This document shows positions 1 to 11,869 of a stretch of DNA of 64,000 bases, one piece after another. Position 1 is the first letter of the stretch. Each line of letters opens with the position of its first letter. This DNA is from Wyeomyia smithii (taxonomy: Eukaryota > Arthropoda > Insecta > Diptera > Culicidae). The stretch spans positions 96,825,485 to 96,889,484 of the forward strand of contig NC_073695.1 in assembly GCF_029784165.1 (NCBI RefSeq), in the 5' to 3' direction. The notes beneath the pieces are model-generated. The model worked only from the letters and a program-made list of their open reading frames with translations, was not told the DNA's origin and ran no database searches. The position numbers and the translations under genes were made by a program.

Positions 1-521
1 ATAAATAATTGAAATCCTTGATCAGTTTTAATATGAGGTAACTAACACAAAAAACGGAACCCTAATTCTCCGTACACAGTTATGAATAGATATTTTGCTG
101 CGTGATAAATATGGTCAAATTTCAAGGAGGATTCAAGGAGAACCAATATGTCGCCTGGAACTCTGGGTTCGTTTTCGGATTCGTTCACATGAACAATCGG
201 TTCTAGCCTAACTCCGGCCATCATCTCGAGAAACCCCATATGACAATCAGTGCATAAAATGTGCGAGGTAACCAGGTATTTTGAAAAAATAAAAATAAAA
301 TAAATCCAGGACGGGTCGGGTACGGATCGGGTACCGGGAATTTCGGGGTATTTTTCTTTCGGGTACGAGTCGGGTGCGGGTAGTTGGAAAAAAATGTTCG
401 GGTTCGGGTCGGGAACGGGTATTTTAAACAAACCCGACTTCGGGTTCGCGTCGGGTACGGGTTTGAAAATTCTCGATAAGTCGGGTACGGGTAACAAATT
501 TCTCATACCCGATCATCTCTA
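1..521 (-). mobile_element. Terminal part of a hAT-like DNA transposon
   Basis: Read on the minus strand, the right edge begins TAGAGATGATCGGG, which resembles hAT terminal repeats (C/TAGNGATG). About 220 bp of degenerate, closely spaced TACCCG/CCCGAC motifs follow (about 300-510), a subterminal layout typical of some Ac-like hAT elements. The rest (1-290) has no recognisable protein. The other end lies outside the window, so no target duplication can be checked. The 154-codon open frame here comes from the short GC-rich motif and is not evidence of a gene. Confidence 0.4.
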
Positions 522-555
522 GTCTATATACTCTGAAGTATTGAAAAAACTGAGG

Positions 556-1140
556 AGCGGAATCCAGCTCCCGGATTTAGGGGCGGATGTGCGGACCATC
601 CGCCGATCCCATACTGGCGAGATGATTCTTGAGCTCAGAAAGGGTACGAAGAACAAAGGCGCTTCCTACAAGGCAGTAGCCGAGTAGGTGCTTGGCAAAG
701 AGGTGCAGGCTCGGGCACTCACCTCGGAGGTGACTTCCCAGCTTAAAAACCTGACTTAAATTACCGAGGGGTGCGACGTTGCACAAGCCCTCAAAAATAA
801 GTGCGGGGTGGAGGTGGCCACTGAATCAATCCGCCTCCGAAAGGATCCTCCCGACTAGCATCGGTAGATGCAAACCTAGCACTAAAGGAAGGCAAGCTAT
901 AGGTCAGCTGGTCAGTATGCCCTCTGGGTATACTCCAACAACCGGACGTTTGCTTCCGATGCTTCGAAGGAGGCAATAAGTCCTGGACCTGCAAGGTACC
1001 CGACAGGAGCCAGTTATGCAGGCATTGCGGTGGTGTAGGCCTTAAGGCAAAGGACTGCGGGCAGTCTCCCAAGTGTATAGTATGTTCCGAAGAACGGAAC
1101 ACCAAACACTTTTTGGAAGGCCCCAGGTGCCCAGACGGTG
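556..1140 (+). pseudogene. R1-clade gag (ORF1) remnant with CCHC zinc knuckles
   Basis: The conceptual product resembles the gag RNA-binding protein of R1-clade LINEs, which coats element RNA. Recognisable blocks are GEMILELRKGTKNKGASYK (about 610-675), CGVEVATESIRLRK (about 801-842) and a cysteine-histidine cluster from about 949 to 1140 with CFRCFEGGNKSWTC, CRHCGGVGLKAKDC and CIVCSEE. These are two or three CCHC-type knuckles. In-frame stops lie before the knuckles, as in AVAE-stop-VLG, and at least one frameshift separates the front from the knuckles. It cannot encode a full gag. Confidence 0.8.
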
Positions 1141-1769
1141 GGCCGGTTGCAAACCCACGGGCATAAGGATAACGCAATTGAACCAGCGGCTCAGTAGCTG
1201 CTATACCAAGCGGATGGTCGTGGGTTCGAATATTAGTAGAACCAGGCCTTCCGATGTCAAAAAGGACTTAAGCATGGGTTTATTCTCAGGCTCCCTACCA
1301 GTTACCCTTCCTTTACGCTGAAATCAACAATACCTTTGCGTGACTTCCTCTTGACAAAAAATGGACTTATCAATAACACTGGCCAGAAAGACGCACGACG
1401 AAACTTCTCCAGGGAATTATAATTGGTGATATTTGGCAAGAGGAACGAGTATCGGTATATGAGAACAGTAAGCGTGTAAGGAAGAGTATCACATTACACA
1501 CAAGCACTGATGAACAATAATAATAAGCATGCCACTGCTCAATAGCGGTACTGCTATCAACAGAAGTGCGGGATACAGCAGACACTCGGGCATATCTCAC
1601 AATAGATCTACGATTCTGGTCGCAGTGAGGAAGTAGTCCATACAGGAAAAAAAGCAGTCACTGAGTCGCTGTCGGACCGCATCCCTGCAGGAAACGGTAA
1701 CTAGGTTGCGGATAAGTCCAGTGTGGCGGCTCTATGGACGACGAGCAGGTTCCACAGTTCAGAAGGTTA

Positions 1770-3790
1770 TTTCAACCTCAAACGAAGGTTGCCAAGGTGA
1801 ACGGAGTGTTCTACTGCAGTTGCCATGCTTCACCACGTTGGTCTACCAAAAGGTTCACTCAGATGGTCGACCAGTTATCCATGGAACTAACGGGCCTAAC
1901 GCCGCTGGTGGTGGCGGGTGATTTCAACGCATGAACTGTTGAGTGGGGAAGTCGCTCTACGAACCAGAGGAGTCAGATCCTGTAGGAGGTTTTGGCAAAG
2001 CTTAACTTAGATCTGGCCAACGTTGGGACCAAATGTACATATAGCAGAAATGGTGCAGAGTCGATCAGAAATGTGACGTTCGCCAGCCCAGGACTGATCA
2101 CGACCTGGAGGGTAGACGATGGCTATACCAATAGCGACCACCAGTAGGTTTGCTATAGTGTAGAAAACAACGCGAGGCGGCAAGTAACGGGTAGAGCCAA
2201 CACTCACATCGTCCGCGGCTGCAGATCGCATTTCTATGTCGATTTATTCGATGGAGTGCGATGGAGGCACTTGGCTCAGCACGACTGTTGCCCAACTAGT
2301 TGCCAAACTATCGCGGGCGTGCCAAGGGCCCGCTAACCTAGGAACGGGAAGCTTCCAACTTACTGGTGGACTGATGCGATAGCGGACCTCCGCAGTGCGT
2401 GCCTCCATGCAAGACGGAGGATGCAGCGTGCACGAAACTAAGAAGAGAGGACAGAGCGCCGCGCAGCTTTTGGTTCTGCCAGATCGACGCTATAGAGTGC
2501 AAATAAGGCAAGGAAGAGGGCCTTCTTCGATAGGGCGATATGCTTTGCGTGAGTGCCAATACGGACCCGTGGGGTAACCACTATGGGATCGTAATGGCCC
2601 AGACTAAACGCACGCTGGCGCCTGCAGAGCGAACACCAGCGCTGCCGTAGCGTACCACCGGGGAACTCTTTTCATGCCACGAGCCTAGTCCTTGGCCTCC
2701 GGCAGTTGAGTCTCACGGGATGGTCGACCAACCTGCCAAACATCCAATCCATGAGCTACGACAGCCGTATCGAGATCGAGTGAGAGGTTGGTGTTACGAA
2801 TGAAGAGCTCATCGTGATCACCAACTCCCTAAAGGTAAGCAAGGCACCGGGACCGGATAGAATCCCTAGCCTGGCAATCAGGCTGGCGATTAAAATGACC
2901 AATCATGCAGAGGTGCCTGGATGACTGCCTCTTCCCGGACAGGTGGAAGCGGCAGAGTTTGGTCTTACCGCCGAAAGCTGGGAAACCACCAAGAGACCCA
3001 TTGACATACAGGCCTATCTGCCTGCTGGACACTGCGGGCAAGGTGCTAGATAGGATTATCCTCAATAGACTTGTGCGGTACACGGAGGGTGCTTACGGTC
3101 TGGCAAGTAACCAGCTCGGTTTCCGGAAGGGCAGGTCCACGCTGGATGCTATTTTCTCCGTCATAAAGAAGGCGGAGGTAACACTCCAGTGCAAGACAAG
3201 GGGCATATGCTATTGCGCAATCGTCACAATTGATGTGAAGAATGCGTTCAATAGCGCCAAATGGGACTTCATAGCGCTTGCGCTCAGTGCTCATGTGCCT
3301 GAGGGTTGCGAGTGCGTTCCGTACAGTGTCATGCGACCTGTCCGGCATGATGCCTATCAGCATAGCCACTAGGGAGAACGTAGAATGCTTCAACCAACGT
3401 GACACAAGAGCCATACGAGGTACCAGAAGATCATTATCGATGAACAGATGGCAGCAGGAATGGTCCAATTTCACGGAAGGTAGATGGACGCACTGACTTA
3501 TTCCGGTGTTAACTTCCATCTACCACAGATCCTGTCAGGTCATGGTTGCTTCAGGCAGTACCTACACAGGTTCGGGCATGCGAGGTCCCCCATGTGCCCC
3601 GAATACGTGGATGCGGAAGTGACTGCTGAGCATATCTTCTTCGTATGTCCTCGTTTTGCGCGTGAGCGGAGCGACATGGTGGAAGTGAGCGTGCCAGACA
3701 CTACTCCGGACAACCTAGTTCAGGGTATGTATGAAGACCCGAACATCTAGAAAGCGGTTTGTGCAGCCGCCTGTCAAATAGTCTAGTTAA
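1770..3790 (+). pseudogene. R1-clade ORF2 remnant: endonuclease, partial RT, C-terminal domain
   Basis: The endonuclease part (about 1780-2150) reads VNGVFYCSCHASPRWS, then PLVVAGDFNA followed by a stop where a tryptophan is usual, then a block around TYSRNGAESI and the SDH motif. The RT part starts at about 2820 with KAPGPD, continues with YRPICLLDTAGKVLDRII and FRKGRSTLDAI, and reaches motif A (TIDVKNAFNSAKWD, about 3228-3270). Soon after, the sequence jumps to LRVASAFRTVS, GRWTH, HFGHAR-like and HIFFVCPRF blocks (about 3300-3690), which lie downstream of RT in this clade. Motifs B to E, including the catalytic ADD, are therefore deleted. A stop follows at about 3748. Confidence 0.8.
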
Positions 3791-4017
3791 CTGCCAGTCT
3801 CCAGGTTAGTTAACTAATTATCTAGGAGACTTAATAGAGCCAGGAGGATGGACAGAGCATAAAAGCCGCTTCCTGAAGCAATACCTAGCGGCCGTCCCGG
3901 GGAGTATTATTGGCTTGAGACTGGAAGGTTTTTAGAGGTTCAAATCCCAAACTACCTGAGGTTGGTCTCTCAGGTGTTTGGGAGTAAATTTTCCCTCTGT
4001 CTGAAAACAAAAAAATA

Positions 4018-6073
4018 GATGTTCAAGATAAAGTCCCTTTAAATCGTTCTTGAGTTTAGATCTAATAATCTGCAAGATTTATTGCCACAATTTTTGTAGT
4101 AACTTATCTAATTAAAACACGGTAAGGTCTTCTTTTACGCCGGTTGCTTTTTTCCATTACTTAAAAACGGTACAGGATATCGACCCCATTTCAATCAAGT
4201 TTTCCGTTTCAGGGCAGGAGTAATCATTTATCCGTTTTTAAAAAATCATAAACTATACTGTAAATACTGAACATTTAAAATATTGCATTTTAGTCGCTAG
4301 ATTTACCACTATTACATTCAAACGAGGTTCAAACATTTCAGGCTTGTTTTGTACACCTCAGAACTAGAGAGAATAATGTAAGTAGGAACAACTGCGTTAC
4401 GGAATTCCATGTTTATATATTAGATTGAAACAAACGCAGTAGTTTTTATTCCAAGTTAGTATTTAAATTTCCTACAACTCGATACACATTTTAATAGAGA
4501 ATAAAGTTTATGAGATACCAGTTTCCGAATATTACTAAGCTCACTAAAGCATAAACGTGGAAATTGAGGCTCGATTCAGAATGCCCGAAATACCGAAAGT
4601 AAACACAAAGTTGAATTCAAAGCAAAAGACTCATGTTTTGCTTGTGATTTTTTGCTCGTAAAACCCTCGGCCGCATCAAATTCCAGTAGCAAACATGCAG
4701 GAGCCTCCTTTCACTCGAACCGATAAACATGTTGACATTGGCTTTCGTTGCCCTCAAAAAATGTCACCATGAAAAGCGACAGTTTACCGGTACCACAGGT
4801 TTGCACCGGCAAGAATTTCATCGGCTGCCCGCTGGAATGTGCTATAATCACCCTCGTTGAAGTGCGCCTTTTTCTTTTCTTCTCGCGAAACCGATCAATC
4901 TCTTCGAACTGTCTGCACAATAAGGATTGTATAAAAAGTAGTTGACTTTCATGAACTGGAGATAGTGATAAGTGAACGGAATGTGTCGAGAGATTGAACT
5001 GCGTTCGTTTTTTTTCTGATAATTTTTATCTTATATTTCATAGAAATTACAATAAATTTGAAAATATTACGATATAACAAATGGTTTTCTTCCTTTTTAT
5101 CCGTTTTGCAATCAATTATTTTTGTCGTTTTTTCTTTTTTTCAGTAATGAGATCTATTTAATAAATGACCTTGGACAAAAAAACATAACCCTAACCGAAA
5201 TGTTGACGATAACTTTCGTTCCGTACATCTCGTTCCTCGTCCTTCACTAGAGGATCAACTTGATGAGCTTTGCTGATCGCATTCCACAGCCTGGAGGGAA
5301 GCGGGAGTGGATTTTCTGGCCTGTACAAATTTACGATCGCAATCGGGAGATTTAAAATCAACGCGTTGTCGTGCTCCAGACGGGTAAACTTGTTCAATAT
5401 ACAGTATGTGTGAATGTGATGTGTTTAAAAAACGTTTGGCATTTTCTTCGTTTAGCATACCTGGCTGTACTATTTCTGTTTCGGGTTTGCTTTGGCATTT
5501 CTACTGTAGTTTTCGTTTATGGTTCTACTGTGTGTCTGCGTGCGGTAGTTTTGGTTTTACTTCCGAAAAATGTATAAAAAATTAAGTTATCTATTACATT
5601 CCTTGTATCGTTTGGGGGCGCTACGATTTTGCGTATATATTTTTGTGGTTATGGCACCTATGCAGTCGCTGCGGAACTGGTGGTCTTCTCATATTGACTA
5701 ATTGGAACAAAAAAATCCATGTTATTTCTGGACACACAAACCGGATCGTATTTACTGCTTCTTCATAAAACGCTTGATACAAATAACGATCATCATCAGT
5801 GGAGATAGCCCACTCTGGGACAATATATTTTTAAACTGTAACCATATGCATATGCACTGATTATGTATGCAGCGCTCGGACGAAAATGCTGCAATCCGAA
5901 TAGGGCCCATCGGAAACGGACTATCCGATTTTCGTTGTTTTGTTTGTATTATTAAGGCATAATACGAGCAACAAATTGCACAGGAAATTATAAATTTGGT
6001 AGTTCACAGTGACCATACACAACAATCACTGGGAAAGCAGTAAGTATGCGAAATAACACGAAAAAAGTTGAAA
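4018..6073. other. No confident gene; two weak minus-strand exon candidates
   Basis: Most of this stretch is AT-rich with no family I recognise. Two GC-richer islands are open on the minus strand. In 4912-4708 the frame is preceded by tccttattgtgcag, a fair acceptor, and ends in a TGA. In 5397-5192 the frame ends at a possible donor, TTCG|GTTAGG. Their phases do not join and I do not recognise either product, so they may be fragments of an unknown gene or chance. Confidence 0.2.
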
Positions 6074-6338
6074 GCCCCCGTGGCTCTGTGGTTAGCGATG
6101 TCGGTCGGCTAGCTCTCCTACACGGTTTTGTAATCGGGTTCGATTCTCGATCGAGTTGAGAATCTTTTCGAGCTGGAAATTTTCCCGACTCAGCACTGGG
6201 GCACGATGTATCATTGTACTTATCCTACACATGCAAAATGTGCCAAAAACAATATCGATAACGAATTCTCTCAACTAATCCTAGTTGATCGAGACCGCTA
6301 TTAGCCCCAAGGCTAAGCGAGCGATATTGTTATTGTTT
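6074..6338 (+). mobile_element. tRNA-headed SINE, family A, copy 1
   Basis: It starts at cccccgtggctctgtggttagcg and holds a polymerase III A-box-like segment (tggttagcgatg) and a B box (gggttcgattctcg). A shared body follows, with cttttcgagctgg, cactggggcacg and the late segment ccgctattagccccaaggc, then an attgttattgttt tail. Three other copies lie at 17317, 21983 and 57466. I see no clear target duplication here. Confidence 0.8.
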
Positions 6339-7040
6339 GTCCAGCCCCGAATCAATTTATTTCAGTTTTTGAGGTTTTTTCTAGCTATTTAAATGTATGC
6401 AAAATGTTTGGACATATGTTACAATCAATATTTTGACCTTCTCGTGTTACCAGCAAGAATACAAGTGTTCACTCCTGCACTAGCGGAAGGTGAAAGTCGA
6501 AAACTTTTGTTCCACTGACAGTTTAGAGTTCTTCCAAAAACTGGACCGGGTTATTGGCGAAGGATTTTAAAATTGTCGAATTTTTTTTCCTGAATATATT
6601 GGATTACTAACAAATACGTTTTCAAAACAAAAAAACAAAATGTAAAGAAAATGAAAGTAGAGTCAAATGTTTTAAGGCATCAGAGATTTTTACTTAACAC
6701 AACAACGACAATGAGGAATCTAGTTCAAGTTTTAGCAGCCAAGAAAATATTTATTACATTATCAAATATTGTGGCGTTAAAAACTCAAAAATACTCGATA
6801 ATGGGCTTATTTACAATAATATTATTACTACTTATCAGAGCGATAGAGGTAATAAAGTTCTAAAAATAAATTTAAAGACCGTTGCACTAGTTGTGTCAAT
6901 AACAAATTATGGTATTAAACCGATTAGAACTGAAATCTAAAATGTTTACTTATTATGATTTGTCAGTCTGTCAGTCAAAAATATTCATTTGTCAATAGTG
7001 AGTAAGTGCTAATTTTAGTATATTTAAAACGTGGTTAGTT
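6339..7040. other. AT-rich intergenic DNA, nothing recognised
   Basis: I see no coding, RNA or repeat family that I can name. The open frame at 6651-6863 is AT-biased and has no recognisable domain. Confidence 0.5.
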
Positions 7041-7048
7041 GTGTTAAA

Positions 7049-7330
7049 ATGTCTGATTTTGTGCCGAATAATCGTAATTTGCGGAAAGTGACGGCGACTG
7101 AATCTCATCGAGAGTTAAAAATTTTTAGAGAAATGCTGGTCTAGGTGAAAAAACGTGCCGCGATTCCAAGCGATTGCATGCTTTGGGAATGTTTTAAAAA
7201 AAAAAAAAACAAGCAGAAAAATTCAAACGAAATTTTGGTAAAAGTGCTTGACCAAGGAAAAGGTAGGTGTCAAAAAAACATACCGCGTGGATGGGCTACA
7301 CCAATATCGTCAACAACAAAATCGCAAAAG
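7049..7330 (+). pseudogene. Short mariner-type transposase N-terminus remnant
   Basis: Translation from ATG at 7049 gives MSDFVPNNRNLRKV followed by TATESHREL. Mariner transposases of the irritans group commonly begin with a very similar block and carry a short extra segment before the AAESHR-like motif, which would be deleted here. A stop occurs at about 7142, and the following frame (FKKKKNKQ and on) is not clearly homologous. No inverted ends were found. Only the first 20 or so residues support the call. Confidence 0.35.
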
Positions 7331-7479
7331 TCATAATCATGAATATTTTGTTTTTAATGTGAATGCATAACCGCCGAAAAATGGGTAACTGCAGTTATCG
7401 ATACTGCAACAATTTATGCACGGAAACAATCCCCACAAACAGTTGTATATTCGACCAATCGGGTCGACAGATGAACTCG

Positions 7480-8110
7480 ATCGTACAACATTATAGCTTT
7501 GACAAGTAATAGAATCCAATGAAATGATCTGTAACTTCGAGTACAAACGAAACAACTAACCGAGCATCTCTAATGGAAGAAATGACAATCATCAACGACG
7601 ATCGGGCACCCTCATTCGGACCGGTTCGGATCGTTCCGCGTGTCACCTTTTCTCCATTAGGAGGACATCTTCCACTACAGTTTCGATAGCATATGGCTTT
7701 CCATTGCAGCAGTAGCAGCCCGATGAGGTGACACACTCGTGATATAACCCATATTCGTAAACATTTCCATTTATCACCTACCCGGTTGGACAAGTTTCGC
7801 GCACCATTAAATGTGCATCGAGATTATCATAAACCACAACCGTCCAAGACCACAAACCAAGACCGTGATCCGAAGACGCCAACAGGCATACTAATTAATG
7901 TTCGGGTGAGTTCCCCCGGCTAGTAGTGTGAAATTCACTTTCGAAGGTGAAACTGAATTTCAAATTCAAGGTCAAACGTTAGAGCTTAGCGACATTTACC
8001 AGAGGCCAGATAAATCACGATCCGGCGTTGTGATGTCTCTTGCAAGGATGCCGAGCCGTGGAAGGCCCTACATTCCGGATGAAGTCTATCTGCAAAGCTA
8101 ATCGTTTTGG
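7480..8110 (-). other. GC-richer island with possible minus-strand exons
   Basis: Two segments have open frames bounded by splice-like signals. 8089-8000 follows gctttgcag and ends CCTCTG|GTAAATG, giving a frame starting RLHPECRAFHGSASLQETSQ. 7777-7647 follows a weak acceptor (ccgggtag) and ends GAAAAG|GTGACA, giving a cysteine-bearing frame with HECVTSSGCYCCNGKPY. The phases of the two do not match directly, and I recognise neither. They could be exons of an unknown secreted protein, a pseudogene, or chance. Confidence 0.25.
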
Positions 8111-10350
8111 CACTCGGTTTGGCCTTTCGTTCTTTCTTCTTTTGTATGTGAAATTGTTTCAAACCTTTTCTCTGCTTTCGAGTGTGCATTATTTACATAT
8201 TATATCACAACATAGGCGATAGCACGGTTTACTCGAGCTATGTCCCACTTCCACTTCAACATTCCGCTGCTACGTTCAAGGAACTAATTTTAAGAAAAGG
8301 GATTTTTTCTTACGCCACACTACATTCGAGCAGCTCTCAAACCAAAAAAAAAAACGATCCTAAAACTATTTTCTCCTGTTCTGTTCTATGGTTACAGCCA
8401 TGGGCAAAATTTCAGATTAAACCTTTCGGATGAAATGTGTGGATTTTTACTATTTTTTTCACCTAGTTTGCATAGTTTTGCTTTAATTTATGGTTCGCTT
8501 CGTGTCTATTTAACTCGATCTTCAAAGCAGTTTTGTTTGTTCTTCTATTTACGTGTGGATCAACTCCTTCGCGTTGATTTCTTCTTAAACCGTTTATCTA
8601 AAAATTTGGCAGTTTTACATTCCCATACTAATTAAAAAAATTTAAAACTCCCTCGTACATTTTTGGGTCAATTGGGTTTCAAATAATCCTGTTCGGGTTT
8701 GTTCACCGCACTTCCGTCGTTTTCTTGTACGATCCGGAAGTTTAACTAGACTTCTTAAGTTCACTGTACCTAGGCATTGTAATTAATGTCCGTGTATACC
8801 TAGGGGGTGTTCGCGTATGAGTGTAAAAATTCCCCGCTTTATTCCGATCTCGCTCTGCGTTTCATAACAACTATAGGTCCTTAAGATCAATATATTACAG
8901 TGACTTACAAATTCTATTCGTTTATCTGGCATCACTAATCCTGACTTATTATGTCTCTGCTTGGTTTCTCTTCGGGCAAACTGCGAGGAGAGGAAAATTC
9001 TGTATTTGTGAGAAAACAAAACTAATGGCACTCTCCGCCATTCGTCAATCACATTAACACTTACTTTGTTTTGTATGTCACTTATGCTAGCTCACTAAAC
9101 CGAGAACGTTATTTCTTTTATTTTATTACACTTTTTTTTGGCACTGTTTTGCCGTTTGAATTGTTTCCCTACAATATGTACCAGTTTCTTCCATCAGTGT
9201 GTCTGTGTATGTGTATGTTTTGTTTCCTGTTGGCTTGTGGTTTCATCCTTCATATGTGTTGAGGTTTTTTTTTCTGCAAACTTTTCAGTATTAAATTACT
9301 ATCTATAGGTATTTTCTTTATAGTTCCGTTGACGTGTTCCCTACTTTTCGACTGCAAACTGTGAACGAGAGTTTTCAATGATTTTTATTTATTTTTGTTC
9401 TTCTTGAATTCACCTGGTTTGATTTGATGGTTTTGATTTCCGCCAGATTATGGCAGTTGTGTGTTTAGTTGGGGTTTAAAATGCAGGTCAGCAAATTATA
9501 AACTTTATATGATTCACTACATTGTGGAAGAGTCTACAAACAGCGCCATTGCAAGAGGGGAGGGTGTAAAGACGCCATCCGGGAATGAGTTTTTAATGCC
9601 GCAAAGTTTGTTTCTGATGTGATGAAAATTGGTATAATTCAGGGCACTTTATTCAAATCAAAGTGAAAATAGAGAAATTATCTCTGATTCCATTTCTCAT
9701 AACCAAATAATGGGAATATGCCGATAATCGTAATAACGGTAATAATCGTTAAAAATCTGTCCATGTGGTATGTGGATGGCCCATAAGTTTCCTCGAACAA
9801 ATAGTCTTCTGAGCCGGATGCGATGGCTGACGAGTCAAGGGTTGGATAGCACAATTTCACCTAGGCTTACGGTACATTTTGAACAAAACTGCTAAAGCAG
9901 TCGGAGAAATTTTTCGCAAGTAAAGCTTTTCATCATCAATTTGCTGCTCTGTATTGAGAATTAAAAATTTTTAATGATGCCTGAATCAGAATATATTTTT
10001 CGCTGTTTTTGTGAATAAAAATCTCAAGGTAACCTAAAATTAACATTCAGTAGTTTAATTTAAAAAAAAATTTGAAATAACATCTTTGATCTTGATGTAC
10101 ACCAATTTCGCTGACTATTCCGTTAAAACAATTTTAGGAGACAAGTACTTTTTCACTGAAATCTCTGTAGAATAATCTAAACACGGCTATTTCAAATATT
10201 AATACGTTTTATGTTGTTATATTTAGTGTTTTTTTTAACGCATTCTCATGTATCCAAACAGCAACTATTGAATAAAATAAGATTTGATGTGATCCCATAG
10301 ACTTTTAGGAAGAATGAAAAAATGGTTCGAAATAACGAATTAACGAATTC
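8111..10350. other. T-rich noncoding DNA, no gene seen
   Basis: This stretch is strongly T-biased on the plus strand from about 8120 to 9480 and then mixed. Open frames here are short and lack domains. It could be UTR or intron of an unidentified gene; I see no decisive signal. Confidence 0.5.
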
Positions 10351-10354
10351 GAGT

Positions 10355-11035
10355 TAACCTTAACCCGTAAAGACCCGGGACGGATCTCTTTTTTTTTTAA
10401 ATCTCGTTCTCAGCACTGGTACGGCCGATCTGGGAAAACTTGGAATTTTATTCAAGGGGAATAGTTGCTCTAAGTTTTGGTACAGGTGCCACCCCACTGG
10501 ACCCCTTCCCGTTTTTGTGAGACGCAAATATGTCTGTGTTTTTTTTTTTTCTAATTTTTCAAACAGATTGAGCAAACACTGGGAATTTTCATACGTATCA
10601 ATTGCACCATGTATCAAATCATGTCAGGTGGATGAAATATGGTATGTAAGAGTGAATTTTGGAGTTTCCAAATTATTTCAGTACAAAATCACAAGACTAC
10701 GTATTTTTATAAAAATTCAAACAACAAAAACCGTTCTTCAAATTTTAAGCTCTACATTTTTGCGGTAAGGTCTCCTGAATCCATACGCGATGAAATATTT
10801 ATTCTAGCCGTCATCCGGAGTGAGATTGTGCCAAAAAATGATGCTTTTTTGATCTCAAGCTTCTAACGCACACATTTAAGCAAAGAATTCGATCCAAAAT
10901 ACACCAATGCAGTCTAGAATGTTTTGTTATCAACTACAACAAATATGGTTGAGTTACAATAAACAAAAATTTTGCTAAAAATACATAAATTTGGCTCAAT
11001 CTCACCCCTTCTATGGGGTGAGATTGTGCCAAAAA
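10355..11035. repeat. Interspersed repeat with GGCTCAATCTCACCCC palindrome
   Basis: The segment beginning aacccgtaaagacccggg (about 10362) looks like a dispersed mosquito repeat. At 10991-11032 a near-perfect palindrome has arms of about 17 bp (TTGGCTCAATCTCACCCC and its complement with one change) around a 5-base spacer. The same motif recurs singly at about 10820, 15772, 16142 and 16166. The 10660-10830 segment is also loosely repeated at 16200-16400. Confidence 0.5.
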
Positions 11036-11665
11036 CAAAAAGTTGAATTTAATACCTGTTAAATGAACAGTAGTGTGTCTACGAATAATCCACATGACTA
11101 ACATGATAAAACAGTAAGTATAGGGACGACCATAAACAACGTGGACTATTAAGGGGCTTCAGGGGGTTGATCAGAAACTATGTATCATATGAATTATATA
11201 AAAATGTATGGCTGGATCATTTTGATGCATAGAGTAATTAGATATGAGAACGTAGCTTATAGACAGTCTCTATACACATAGTGGCGTCTCCAGGTAGCCT
11301 AAAAAGGGGAAACGTTAGGACATGAAGTTTGAGAAGACTTTTCGTTTCAATTATTATGTGTCATTGACAACTGTATATTCCATTGGAGATCTCAAAACCA
11401 CTGGAAACGTACCCACAACCCTCCTTCTTCTCTTTAAAAGTCATCAGTTTATGAGCAAGATCGCGCCAAATGACCCATGGTCGAATATCGACCATTTTTG
11501 ATTCGAACAAATCTTCACAAAATGCAAACTGTTACTAACACATCTGGAGTAGTGCAATCGTATTTATATACGAAAACAGATATTATAGGTAACCCAGTAG
11601 TTATTGGTTGCGTACTTTACCAACAGTTATTATTAGTAAACAAGTAGGTAGTGTTGCACGACAAA

Positions 11666-11856
11666 CAGGGCCGGATTTAGACGGTGGGGGGCCCGGGGCA
11701 AATTTGTTTGTGAGGCCCTCTTTTCTAAAAACATTTAGAGGTAACGTTCTGAAAGGTGACGAGCAAAAAAAAAAAGTCGCACAAGGACAAGGGGGGCCCT
11801 TGAATCGGGAGACCCGGGGCATTTGCCCCCTTTGCCCCCCCTAAAATACGGGCCTG
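11666..11856. mobile_element. 191-bp hAT MITE with perfect 8-bp target duplication
   Basis: The ends are CAGGGCCGGATTTAG and, in complement, CAGGCCCGTATTTTAG, so they form imperfect terminal inverted repeats. The element is flanked on both sides by acgacaaa (11658-11665 and 11857-11864), an 8-bp duplication as expected for hAT. The interior is GC-rich near the ends (ggggggcccggggc, ttgccccccct) and has no coding capacity. The related sequence at about 60127-60150 has a single acgacaaa and no insert, so it is the empty site. Confidence 0.9.
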
Positions 11857-11869
11857 ACGACAAACATAT

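Larger units (their letters stand above)
545..4017 (+). mobile_element. Degenerate R1-clade non-LTR retrotransposon with internal deletion
   Basis: In order along the plus strand are an R1-type gag with CCHC zinc knuckles, an AP-type endonuclease, the front of a reverse transcriptase and the R1 C-terminal region, then a 3' tail ending in an A-rich run near 4010. The frame is broken many times by stops and frameshifts. The RT stops after motif A and resumes in the post-RT C-terminal region, so the catalytic ADD block is missing. The flanks do not look like 28S rDNA, so this is a member inserted outside rDNA. GC content is visibly higher than in the surroundings. Confidence 0.85.

Noticed and set aside
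42..506. 154-codon minus-strand open frame
   Set aside because: Its length comes from a short GC-rich repeat at a hAT-like terminus; the protein is repetitive VPDP-type sequence with no domain.
300..510. Telomere-like tcgggtacgggt repeats
   Set aside because: Units are irregular, not TTAGG, and sit just inside a transposon-like end, so subterminal repeats are the simpler reading.
3046..3519. 157-codon minus-strand frame
   Set aside because: It is antisense to the R1 reverse transcriptase and C-terminal region, which has clear family motifs.
4708..5397. Two adjacent exons of one minus-strand gene
   Set aside because: Donor and acceptor phases do not join and neither product is recognised; kept only as a weak note.
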